From: Meridianimarinicoccus sp. MJW13 | Lineage (GTDB): Bacteria > Pseudomonadota > Alphaproteobacteria > Rhodobacterales > Rhodobacteraceae | Length of the DNA: 64,000 nt | Assembly: GCF_014901205.1 (NCBI RefSeq) | Contig: NZ_JACNMU010000002.1 | Coordinates: 434,001-498,000, forward strand | Reading direction: 5' to 3' | Part shown: positions 9,429 to 17,058 of the stretch, piece after piece | How positions within the stretch are numbered: position 1 is the stretch's first letter | How the letters are laid out: every line of letters begins with the position of its first letter | Translations under genes and position numbers: made by a program | The notes under the pieces: model-generated | Told to the model about the DNA's origin: nothing | What the model saw: only the letters and a program-made list of their open reading frames with translations | Databases searched by the model: none

Positions 9429-10217
9429 TCAGCTCCGGTGGACGTGCCTTGCAGCATATAGGGCAACGGCGGCCGCGTTGGAGACGTTGAGCGAGCCAAA
9501 TTCACCCAATGCCGGGATATTGACCAGACTGTCGCAGGTGTCGCGGGTCTTTTCGCGCAGGCCGGGGCCCTCGGCGCCCAGCACCAGCGCTACCGGGCCG
9601 GGGGGCAGCGGTTGCAGGGTGTCCTCGATGCTGTGCTCGGCCTCGCCGGCCAGTCCCAGCAGCAGGTAGCCCATGTTGCGCAGCTCCTCCATCGTGGTGG
9701 CCAGGTTGCGCACCCGCAGATAGGGCTGCCGTTCCAGCGCCCCCGAAGCGGTCTTGGCCAGCGCGCCGGTTTCCGGCGCCGAATGACGTTGCGGGCCGAT
9801 GACCGCCCGGGCGCCGAACACCTCGGCCGAGCGCAGGATGGCGCCCACGTTGTGCGGGTCGGTCACCCGGTCCAGCAGAACCACCAGCGCATTGGTGTCC
9901 TTGCGCGGTGCACAGCAGTCTGACAACCCGCCCCAGTCCAGCGGCTTGACCTCAAGGGCCGCCCCCTGATGCACCGAGCCGGGATCCAGCGGCACCGGAA
10001 AGCGGCGCGGATCGGCGATTTCCGGTTCCATCCCGGACAGGGCGATGGCCTCGGCCAGCTTGTCGGCGGCGTTCTTGGTGACCACCAGCCGCAGCCGGTC
10101 GCGGGCCGGGTTCTGCAGGGCATCGCGCACCGCATGCAGCCCGAACAGCCACACGGTTTCCTGCGCCGAGGCCCGGCGAGACTGTTCCTTTTCGATCACC
10201 CACTTCGGTTTTTTCAC
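9429..10217 (-). CDS. rlmB: 23S rRNA 2'-O-methyltransferase RlmB-like (TrmH/SpoU family)
   Basis: This is a SPOUT methyltransferase that should 2'-O-methylate a guanosine of 23S rRNA (G2251 in E. coli). The three family motifs are visible: DPHNVGAILRSAEVFGA, ALVLGAEGPGLR and GSLNVSNAAAVALY, the last two forming the SAM-binding knot. The N-terminal substrate-binding domain starts at ETVWLFGLHAVRDAL. I choose GTG at 10217, preceded by GAGGAAG, giving 262 residues; ATG at 10253 without a good ribosome site is the alternative. It diverges from the tRNA-Tyr gene and leads the zinc-ribbon gene. Confidence 0.9.
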   Translation of the reverse strand: MKKPKWVIEKEQSRRASAQETVWLFGLHAVRDALQNPARDRLRLVVTKNAADKLAEAIALSGMEPEIADPRRFPVPLDPGSVHQGAALEVKPLDWGGLSDCCAPRKDTNALVVLLDRVTDPHNVGAILRSAEVFGARAVIGPQRHSAPETGALAKTASGALERQPYLRVRNLATTMEELRNMGYLLLGLAGEAEHSIEDTLQPLPPGPVALVLGAEGPGLREKTRDTCDSLVNIPALGEFGSLNVSNAAAVALYAARHVHRS

Positions 10218-10300
10218 GGGTCCGCTTCCTCGCTGTGGCAAGGGCGGCACCATGCGCGAAACTTGTTCTTCGGGCAAGGCGCGGCGGTGTTATTTTCCGG

Positions 10301-10329
10301 TTGACGGCTTCTTGGCGGGCGGCTATCCA
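10301..10329 (+). promoter_or_regulatory. Probable sigma-70 promoter of tRNA-Tyr
   Basis: A TTGACG -35 box, a 17-base spacer and a TATCCA -10 box lie 36 bases before the mature tRNA 5' end. Confidence 0.6.
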
Positions 10330-10364
10330 GCGGCCCACGTCAGACGGTGCAGCGCATCGCAGAC

Positions 10365-10448
10365 GGGCGACGGGCTGCAAGGTGCGGCAGCGGACTGTAA
10401 CTCCGCCGGGGAGACCCACGCCTGGTTCGATTCCAGGGTCGCCCACCA
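10365..10448 (+). tRNA. tRNA-Tyr (anticodon GTA), class II
   Basis: The acceptor stem GGGCGAC/GTCGCCC pairs fully and is followed by ACCA, so CCA is encoded. The anticodon stem GCGGA/TCCGC holds loop CTGTAAC with anticodon GTA. The variable arm is long (GGG-GAGA-CCC), as expected for bacterial tRNA-Tyr, and the T arm CCTGG-TTCGATT-CCAGG is canonical. The D arm is unusual: position 8 reads G, not T, and the usual A14 is not apparent. Confidence 0.9.
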
Positions 10449-10526
10449 CTTTCCCCCAAGTTTTCGACATTGGTTCCAAGGCGCTCTGGCATTGCGCGTC
10501 GAAACGTCGTTGGCCGTGGCCAAGGG

Positions 10527-10554
10527 GCGACAGGCAGGATGTCCCGCCTGTCGC
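10527..10554 (-). terminator. Stem-loop after dctP
   Basis: GCGACAGGC and GCCTGTCGC form a perfect 9-base stem with a 10-base loop, 12 bases past the dctP stop. There is no T run, so it may protect the message 3' end rather than terminate alone. Confidence 0.5.
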
Positions 10555-10565
10555 GATCGGATTGA

Positions 10566-11639
10566 TCAGCGGTAGGGGTAGCCCGCTTTTTCCATGGTTG
10601 CGGCGTAGGTCTTGAACGCTTCCACCACGCGCTGCGGACGGCCGCCCTTGTCGGCGACGCTGTCCCAGAACGTTTCGGAATCCGCCACGACCTGGGCCCA
10701 TTCTTCCGGCGGAAGCGAGGTCAGTTCCATCTTCTCGCCTTCCACGCGCAGCTTGGCCTCGCCGCCCCAGTACCAGGTCGCGCGATAATAGTGCGACTGG
10801 TCGATGGTGATCCTGAACAGCTCCTGCAGGTGCGGCGGCACCTTGTCCCAGCTGGCGGTGTTGGCGAAATACGAGCCGAACCACGCGCCGGTGACCGAGT
10901 TGGTCAGGGCGTAGTTGCAGATGTCGGCCCAGCCAACCTCATAGGCTTCGGTGAAGCCGCACCAGGCCACGCCGTCCAGCTCGCCGGTTTGCAGGGCGAC
11001 TTCCACATCGTCCCACGGCACCGTCACCGGGATCAGGCCGTATTGCGACAGGAAACGGCCCGCGGTCGGCACGCCGAAGACGCGCTTGCCGCGCATGTCG
11101 GCGAGCGAGCGGATCGGTTCCTTGGTGAAGATGTGCAGCGGATCCCAGGCCCCGGCCGACAGCCAGGTCACATTGTCGACCTCGTCATAGGCCTCTTTCC
11201 AGATCTCGTTCAGCCCATAGTAGTTGAACAGCGCCGGCACATCGAGCGAGTAGCGCGTGGCAAAGGGGAAATAGCCGCCGAAGACCGAGATATCGACGGG
11301 CGAGGCCATGGTGGCTTCGTCCGACTGCACCGCGTCCAGCGTGCCGTTCTGCAGGGCGCGGAACAGCTCGCCCGTGGGGACCAGCTGGTCGGCGTAGTAC
11401 AGTTCGATCTCCATCTCGCCGTTGGCGGCGGTGTTGAAGGCCTCGATCTGCGGCTTGATCACATGCGCCCCCAGCGGTGCACCGGAGTAGGTTTGCAGCC
11501 GCCACTTGATCGGGCCCTGCTGGGCGATCACCGCCGGGGCGGCCAGGGTCGAGGCCGCGCCGATGGCCGAGCCTGCCAGGAACTTGCGACGGGTGGACAG
11601 GATCTTGCTGGACGGGGCCGGTTTGTTGTCTTTTGTCAT
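10566..11639 (-). CDS. dctP: TRAP transporter solute-binding protein (DctP type)
   Basis: This is the periplasmic solute receptor of a TRAP transporter, 357 residues. The N terminus STRRKFLAGSAIGAAS followed by a hydrophobic stretch and APAVIAQ is a twin-arginine (Tat) signal, implying export in a folded state. The body matches the DctP family: WRLQTYSGAPLGAH, the ligand-contacting region around GKRVFGVPTAGRFL, and TGELDGVAWCGFTEAYE. The subgroup is that of the mannitol/chloroaromatic type receptors rather than the C4-dicarboxylate DctP; the ligand cannot be read. It is the last gene of deoR-dctQ-dctM-dctP. The adjacent flavoproteins and FGGY kinase suggest a polyol ligand. Confidence 0.92.
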   Translation of the reverse strand: MTKDNKPAPSSKILSTRRKFLAGSAIGAASTLAAPAVIAQQGPIKWRLQTYSGAPLGAHVIKPQIEAFNTAANGEMEIELYYADQLVPTGELFRALQNGTLDAVQSDEATMASPVDISVFGGYFPFATRYSLDVPALFNYYGLNEIWKEAYDEVDNVTWLSAGAWDPLHIFTKEPIRSLADMRGKRVFGVPTAGRFLSQYGLIPVTVPWDDVEVALQTGELDGVAWCGFTEAYEVGWADICNYALTNSVTGAWFGSYFANTASWDKVPPHLQELFRITIDQSHYYRATWYWGGEAKLRVEGEKMELTSLPPEEWAQVVADSETFWDSVADKGGRPQRVVEAFKTYAATMEKAGYPYR

Positions 11640-11682
11640 GGTGACCTCTCTCTCTGTTGGTTCTGGTTTTTTCTTCAGGTGA

Positions 11683-13014
11683 TCAGTTCCGCACAGCTTC
11701 GGGCAGCCAAAGCGCGATCTGCGGGAACAGCATTACCAGCACGATGGTGAACGTCATCATCAGGACGAACGGCCAGATCGACCGGTAAATGTCGGGCAGG
11801 GTGATGTCCTTTGGCGCCATGGAGCGCATCAGGAACAGGTTATAGCCGAAGGGTGGCGTGATATAGGCGATCTGGCAGGTCATCGTATACAGCACGCCGA
11901 ACCAGATCAGCTGGTTGTCAAAGCCCAGGTCCAGGGTCTTGACCAGCGGCACGTACAGCGGCGCCACGATGACCAGCATCGCGGTGTCGTCCAGGAACAT
12001 ACCCATCACGATGAACGACAACTGCATCATGATGATGACCTGCCAGGGCGTCAGTTCCCACCGGGTGATGAACAGGCTTTCGATGGCCCGGACCGCGCCG
12101 ATACCGTCGAACACCGCGCCGAAAGCCAGGGCAGCAAGGATCAGCCACAGGAACATGCAGGACACGCCCAGCGTCTTGCGCGCCGTGTCATGGATCATCC
12201 GCAACGAGAACCGCCCCTTGGCAATGGCCGCCAGCGTCGCCGCCGTGGCCCCCACCGCCGAACTTTCCACCAGCGAAGTGATGCCCATGATGAACAGGCC
12301 GGTCATGGCAAAGAAGATCAGGAAGGGGATGATGCCGGCGCGCAGCAGTTTCAGCTTTTCGCGCAGGGGCATGTTCAATTCCTCGTCCGATACCACGGGG
12401 GCGAGGTCAGGATTGATCCTGGTGCGGATTATCACGTAGATCACGAAGAAGGTGGCCATCAGCAGGCCGGGAAACACGCCTGCCAGCCAAAGCTGCGACA
12501 CCGGCTGGCGCGCGATCATGCCGAACAGCACCATCACCACCGACGGCGGCACCAGGATGCCCAGCGACGAGCCGCCCTGAACCACGCCGGTGATCAGCAC
12601 CTTGTCATAGCCGCGTCGCAGCATCTCGGGCAGGGCGATGGTGGCGCCGATGGCCATGCCTGCCACCGACAGCCCGTTCATGGCCGAGATGATGACCATC
12701 AGGAAGATCGTGCCGATGGCCAGCCCGCCGCCGACCCGCCCGAACCAGACGTGCAGCATCTTGTACAGGTCTTCGGCGATGCCGGCTTCGGACAGCACAT
12801 AGCCCATGTAGATGAACAGGGGCAGCGTCAGCATCGGGAACCAGTTGAACAGCTTGAAGGCCGCCGAGAAGGGGATCTCGACCCCGCCGGTGCCGTACAG
12901 CATCAACACCATGCCCGCGCCAACGCAGCCGATGGCGCCGAACACCCGCTGGCCGGTCAGAAGCAGCACCATGGTGGTGCCGAACATCGTCAACGCGATG
13001 AGTTCAGGACTCAT
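11683..13014 (-). CDS. dctM: TRAP transporter large permease DctM
   Basis: DctM is the large membrane subunit that moves solute with sodium. The 443-residue protein is hydrophobic almost throughout, with about 12 membrane segments, and contains the family stretches FPMLTLPLFIYMGYVLSEAG, GGSSLGILVPPSVVMV and TCQIAYITPPFGYNLFLM. ATG at 13014 overlaps the dctQ stop in an ATGA arrangement, which indicates translational coupling; the upstream open frame is a shadow of dctQ. A 43-base gap separates it from dctP. Confidence 0.95.
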   Translation of the reverse strand: MSPELIALTMFGTTMVLLLTGQRVFGAIGCVGAGMVLMLYGTGGVEIPFSAAFKLFNWFPMLTLPLFIYMGYVLSEAGIAEDLYKMLHVWFGRVGGGLAIGTIFLMVIISAMNGLSVAGMAIGATIALPEMLRRGYDKVLITGVVQGGSSLGILVPPSVVMVLFGMIARQPVSQLWLAGVFPGLLMATFFVIYVIIRTRINPDLAPVVSDEELNMPLREKLKLLRAGIIPFLIFFAMTGLFIMGITSLVESSAVGATAATLAAIAKGRFSLRMIHDTARKTLGVSCMFLWLILAALAFGAVFDGIGAVRAIESLFITRWELTPWQVIIMMQLSFIVMGMFLDDTAMLVIVAPLYVPLVKTLDLGFDNQLIWFGVLYTMTCQIAYITPPFGYNLFLMRSMAPKDITLPDIYRSIWPFVLMMTFTIVLVMLFPQIALWLPEAVRN

Positions 13015-13523
13015 GAAAGAACCTCCCCGCGCAGGGCGGCGATGTGTTTGAAGAACTCGGAAACGGTTTGCAGGATCATCAGGGCAATACAGCCCACCAT
13101 CAGCGTCTTGATCGGGATCATCGACGGGTTCCACATGGAGAACCGGCGTTCGTCGGTCTGGATGGCGTATTCCAGCGAGGAGATCGACCCGATGAACAGC
13201 ACCACCAGATAGAACAGCAAGCAGGCAGCGGTGATCGCATCCAGCCGATGCTTGCCGCGCTCGGACAGGCGATCGTACAGCAGGTCCATGCGCACATGGT
13301 CGCCTTCCTTCATGGTCTTGGCCCCGCCCATGAAGTAATAGGCCGCCAGCGTGAACTGCGCCGCCTCGATGCCCCAGTGCACCGGTATTTCCAGAACATT
13401 GCGGGTGATCGCATCCATCAGCAGGATGCCGATCATGGCGAAGATCAGGTACATCGCCACAATGCCGACATAGTCGGAAATCCGATCAATGATCCTGACG
13501 TATAATTGCAGTGCTTTGGGCAT
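13011..13523 (-). CDS. dctQ: TRAP transporter small permease DctQ
   Basis: DctQ is the small four-helix membrane subunit that pairs with DctM and contacts the loaded receptor. The 170-residue protein has four hydrophobic segments (about residues 18-38, 52-70, 95-115 and 140-158). The helix-1 region YVGIVAMYLIFAMIGILLMD and the WGIEAAQFTLAAYYFMGGA region match the DctQ family. ATG at 13523 has a GAAGGAC ribosome site and begins 30 bases after the deoR stop, so the regulator and transporter probably share one message. Confidence 0.92.
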   Translation of the reverse strand: MPKALQLYVRIIDRISDYVGIVAMYLIFAMIGILLMDAITRNVLEIPVHWGIEAAQFTLAAYYFMGGAKTMKEGDHVRMDLLYDRLSERGKHRLDAITAACLLFYLVVLFIGSISSLEYAIQTDERRFSMWNPSMIPIKTLMVGCIALMILQTVSEFFKHIAALRGEVLS

Positions 13524-13553
13524 GCTGTCCTTCGTTTCTTCCTGTCGTCTGCC

Positions 13554-14327
13554 TCAGGGGAGCGCCACGCCGGCGGTGCCCAGGGCCTTGAGATGCGTGT
13601 CGTCGGGTGGTCCCGCCGCAAGAACGGTCTGAATTTGGGTCAGCCCACAAACGTGAAAGGCGGCCTTGCGGCCAAATTTTGACGGAACGGTCAAGAATGT
13701 GACGCTTTGGGCGGAATTGATCATTGCTCGGGCAATTTCGGCCTCGTCCGCATTGGCGTCCGTGACACCGGCCTCGGCATCCACCCCGGTCGGGGTCAGC
13801 ACCGCGTGATCGGCGCGGAACCGGCCGATCTGCTCCAGCACCATCGCGCCGACGGTCTGGCTGTTGCCTCGGGCATAGGCGCCGCCCAGCAGATAGACCT
13901 GGCCCTGGCCGCCCAGGGTCAGCTTGTCGGCGGCGGCCACGGAATTGGTGATGACGGTCAGCCCGCGCAGTTCGGCCAGCACCGAACAGGCCACCAGTGT
14001 GGTCGAGCCTGTGTCCAGAAACAGCGTGTCGCCGGGATGCACGATCTGGGTCAGCTTGGCGGCGATGGCCTGTTTGGCCGCGCGTTCTTCGTTCATGCGG
14101 GCCTCGAACGAGGCCTCCACGTGCAGCCTTTGCTGGGCTGGCACCGGGCGGGCGCCACCGTGAAACTTGCGCAGACGACCCTGATCCTCCAGCTTGGCCA
14201 GATCGCGGCGCACGGTTTCCACCGATACGTCAAAGCGCGCGGCAAGGGCGTCAACCGTGACCTCGCCCTCGCTGGCCACGAAGGCCGCCATCCGATCCTG
14301 GCGCTGTGTGCTCTTCATCGCCGACAT
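13554..14327 (-). CDS. DeoR/GlpR-family transcriptional regulator
   Basis: This 257-residue repressor has a DeoR helix-turn-helix at the N terminus (VTVDALAARFDVSVETVRRD, then LAKLEDQGRLRKFHGGARP) and a sugar-phosphate sensor domain with FLDTGSTTLVAC, TVITNSVAAADKL, VYLLGGAYARGNSQTVG and the C-terminal VPSKFGRKAAFH. GlpR members respond to glycerol-3-phosphate; related paralogues respond to other sugar or polyol phosphates. ATG at 14327 or 14318 fits the family; the frame to 14363 is unsupported. It heads the TRAP operon and faces the flavoprotein/kinase operon across a 160-base spacer with paired palindromes. Confidence 0.9.
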   Translation of the reverse strand: MSAMKSTQRQDRMAAFVASEGEVTVDALAARFDVSVETVRRDLAKLEDQGRLRKFHGGARPVPAQQRLHVEASFEARMNEERAAKQAIAAKLTQIVHPGDTLFLDTGSTTLVACSVLAELRGLTVITNSVAAADKLTLGGQGQVYLLGGAYARGNSQTVGAMVLEQIGRFRADHAVLTPTGVDAEAGVTDANADEAEIARAMINSAQSVTFLTVPSKFGRKAAFHVCGLTQIQTVLAAGPPDDTHLKALGTAGVALP

Positions 14328-14378
14328 TCGCGCATCAAACCCCCGTGCCGCCCATTTGCACAAGGCTTGAGCGCCGCT

Positions 14379-14436
14379 GTCAAATGATTTGTGACCGAAC
14401 AGTCAAATTTTCTGCCTCGGATTGACTGGTCGGTCA
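14379..14436. promoter_or_regulatory. Paired TGAC-N6-GTCA operators in the deoR/glpA-like spacer
   Basis: Two copies of TGAC-N6-GTCA lie at 14392-14405 and 14423-14436, with centres 31 bases (about three helical turns) apart. The first is embedded in a longer dyad, and an extra GTCA half-site lies at 14379. They sit between the divergent deoR and flavoprotein starts, so they are the best candidates for DeoR binding. Confidence 0.6.
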
Positions 14437-14488
14437 TCTGTGGTCAGAAAGGTGGCAGCGTGCGTTCAGGAATCGGAAACCCCTGCCC

Positions 14489-15856
14489 ATGACCCAGCCG
14501 GTCCAGACCTATGACATCGCGGTGATCGGTGCCGGGGTCATCGGCTGCGCCATTGCCCGCCGTCTGACGCTGGACGGGGCGCGGGTGGTGGTACTGGAAA
14601 AGGCCGCCGACATTCTTGACGGCGCATCAAAGGCCAACAGCGCGATCCTGCACACCGGCTTCGATGCCCCCGAGGGCTCGCTGGAGCTGGCCTGCGTGCA
14701 AGAAGGCTACCGCGAGTACGAGGCGCTGCACGCGCAATTCAACCTGCCGCTGGATCGCTGCGGCGCGCTTGTGCTGGCCTGGAGCGCCGAGCAGGAGGCG
14801 CGCCTGCCGGCCCTGATGGAGCAGGCCCGCGCCAACGCGGTGAGCGACGTCGTGCCCCTGACCCGAACCGAAACCCTTGCGCTGGAGCCGAACCTGAACC
14901 CGGACGTGCGCGCCGCGTTCCGAGTGCCGCGCGAAAGCCTGATCGATCCGTGGTCGGCGCCCCATGCCTATCTGCTGCAAGCCTTGCTGAACGGCGGGAC
15001 CCTGAAGCGGAATTGCGCCGTCTCTGGCGGTTCTTTTGACGGCGCGATCTGGACGCTGGACACCACGAAGGGGCCGCTGCGGGCACGCCATGTGGTCAAT
15101 GCCGCGGGCCTTTACGGCGACCGGATCGACGCGGCCCTTCTGGGGCAGACGCAGTTCACCATCCGCCCGCGCAAGGGACAATTCGTGGTCTTCGACAAGA
15201 TGGCCGCCGGGCTGGCGCGGCACATCCTGCTGCCGGTGCCCACCGCCACCACCAAGGGCATCGTTGTCTGCCGCACGGTCTGGGGCAACCTGCTGGTCGG
15301 TCCCACCGCCGAGGAACAGGATGATCGCGAAACCGCCGGTCTTGAGGCCGAGACCCTGCGAATGCTGCACGCCAAGGGGGCCGAGATTTTGCCCGCACTG
15401 GCGCAGGAGGAAGTGACCAGCATCTACGCCGGCCTGCGCCCTGCGTGCGAACACAAGGACTACCAGATCCGCGCCCATGCCGGACGCAACATGGTCACGG
15501 TCGGGGCGATCCGCTCGACCGGGTTGAGCTCGGCCCTGGGCACGGCGGCGCATGTGGCGCGGCTGTTACAGGGGCAGGGGCATGCGCCCGCACCGCTGTC
15601 TGCCCCGCAGGTGCCCCGCATGGCGATGCTGGCCGAAGAGGGTGCGCGTGACTGGCAGGCATCCGGCAACGACGGCATGTTGTGTCATTGCGAGCGGGTA
15701 ACATGGCGCGAGGTGCGCGCCGCCTTGGATGATCCTTTGGCACCCAAAACGCTGGCCGGTCTGAAGCGTCGCACTCGCGCCACCATGGGCCGTTGTCAGG
15801 GCTTTTATTGCGGGCAGGCGGTGCAGGATCTTCTGGCCGAAAGTACCGACGCATGA
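14489..15856 (+). CDS. GlpA-like FAD-dependent glycerol-3-phosphate dehydrogenase
   Basis: This 455-residue flavoprotein resembles the GlpA subunit of anaerobic-type glycerol-3-phosphate dehydrogenases. The FAD loop is DIAVIGAGVIGCAIARRL (residues 9-26), followed by VVVLEKAADILDGASKANSA, and the DAO-type domain continues to about residue 370. The C-terminal domain has a BFD-type [2Fe-2S] pattern: CHCERVTWREV and then CQGFYCG, four cysteines in all. It probably oxidises a polyol phosphate such as glycerol-3-phosphate and passes electrons through the cluster. Its stop overlaps the next flavoprotein start (ATGA). The substrate is inferred from family and operon partners. Confidence 0.85.
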   Translation: MTQPVQTYDIAVIGAGVIGCAIARRLTLDGARVVVLEKAADILDGASKANSAILHTGFDAPEGSLELACVQEGYREYEALHAQFNLPLDRCGALVLAWSAEQEARLPALMEQARANAVSDVVPLTRTETLALEPNLNPDVRAAFRVPRESLIDPWSAPHAYLLQALLNGGTLKRNCAVSGGSFDGAIWTLDTTKGPLRARHVVNAAGLYGDRIDAALLGQTQFTIRPRKGQFVVFDKMAAGLARHILLPVPTATTKGIVVCRTVWGNLLVGPTAEEQDDRETAGLEAETLRMLHAKGAEILPALAQEEVTSIYAGLRPACEHKDYQIRAHAGRNMVTVGAIRSTGLSSALGTAAHVARLLQGQGHAPAPLSAPQVPRMAMLAEEGARDWQASGNDGMLCHCERVTWREVRAALDDPLAPKTLAGLKRRTRATMGRCQGFYCGQAVQDLLAESTDA

Positions 15857-17058
15857 CCGCGCATCCAGAAACCGTTGATGCCCTGATCATCGGGGCCGGT
15901 CCGGCAGGCCTGTCGGCGGCGACCGAGTTGCGCCGTCAGGGGGGCGGCCAGGTTGTCGTGCTGGAGCGCGAAGCCACAGCCGGCGGCATCCCCCGCCACT
16001 GCCTGCATTCGCCCTATGGTCTGCGCGAGTGGAAACGGCTCATGTTCGGTCCTGCCTATGCCAAGCGGCTGGTGCAGGAGGCAAAAGGCGCGGGTGTCGA
16101 GATCCGATGTCAGACCACCGTCACCGCGCTGCATCCCGGTGGCGAGGTCGACGTCAGCGCCCCCGATGGCCCGCGCCGGATCCGGGGGCGAGTGGTTCTG
16201 CTGGCCCTTGGTGCCCGCGAAACCCCGCGCGCCGCGCGCCTGATCGGCGGCACCAAGCCCGGCGGTGTGATGAACACCGCCACCCTGCAAAGCTTCGCGG
16301 CCTTCTCGAAGCATCGCCCGTTCCACAGGCCTGTCATCCTCGGCACCGAACTGGTCGCTTTCTCGGCGCTGCTGACCTGCCGAACGCTGGGCGCGCGCCC
16401 GGTGGCGATGCTGGAGCCTGGTCCGGAAATCACCGCGCGCGGAGTGTTCGCCGCCGCCCCGCGTGCGCTGGGCGTACCGCTGTACCGCAATACCCGGATC
16501 ACGGCGATCCACGGGCGCGCGCAAGTGGACGGCATCACCGTGGAGAGCAATGGTGTGCAGCGCGACATCGCTTGTGACGGGGTGGTGGTGACCGGCGGGT
16601 TCCGACCGGAAAACGCGCTGCTGCGGGCCGCCGGTCTGGCGCTGGACCCCGGCAGCCTCGGGCCGCGCATAGATCAATACGGACGCCTGACAGATCCCGC
16701 TTATTTCTCGGCAGGCAATGTGCTGCACCCCATAGAAACCGCTGGTTGGTGCTGGGAGGAGGGCCGCAGGGTGGCGCGTTGCATGGCGGCCGCACTGAAC
16801 GGCGCGCTTCCGCCCCGAGATACCGCTGAGCCGCTGGCTGTCGATGGGGTGACGCAAGGCGACGCGCTTGCCTACGCCCTGCCGCAGGAGCTTTGTGCCC
16901 CGGCACCACAGGTTCCGCCCGCCTTCGACCGCGTGCAGATGCGGCTGCGTCAACCTTTTTCGGGACAGGTGCGGGTCGCGGGCCAGAGCCACTGGATCGC
17001 CTCGCGCCCCGAACGCCGCATCACCCTGCCACTGCACCCGACCCCGGAGGCAGAATGA
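15853..17058 (+). CDS. FAD/NAD-binding oxidoreductase partner of GlpA-like protein
   Basis: This is a 401-residue pyridine-nucleotide-disulfide type flavoprotein. The FAD loop is ALIIGAGPAGLSAATELRRQ (about residues 11-30). The second nucleotide region runs around PVILGTELVAFSALLTCRTLG, and the FAD-closing motif is FSAGNVLHPIETAGWCWEEG. In many bacteria this type of protein sits next to GlpA-like dehydrogenases and takes the place of GlpB. ATG at 15853 overlaps the previous stop by ATGA, and its own stop overlaps the kinase start the same way, so the three are tightly coupled. A third, small iron-sulfur or DUF1667 subunit seen in other systems is not found here. Confidence 0.8.
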   Translation: MTAHPETVDALIIGAGPAGLSAATELRRQGGGQVVVLEREATAGGIPRHCLHSPYGLREWKRLMFGPAYAKRLVQEAKGAGVEIRCQTTVTALHPGGEVDVSAPDGPRRIRGRVVLLALGARETPRAARLIGGTKPGGVMNTATLQSFAAFSKHRPFHRPVILGTELVAFSALLTCRTLGARPVAMLEPGPEITARGVFAAAPRALGVPLYRNTRITAIHGRAQVDGITVESNGVQRDIACDGVVVTGGFRPENALLRAAGLALDPGSLGPRIDQYGRLTDPAYFSAGNVLHPIETAGWCWEEGRRVARCMAAALNGALPPRDTAEPLAVDGVTQGDALAYALPQELCAPAPQVPPAFDRVQMRLRQPFSGQVRVAGQSHWIASRPERRITLPLHPTPEAE

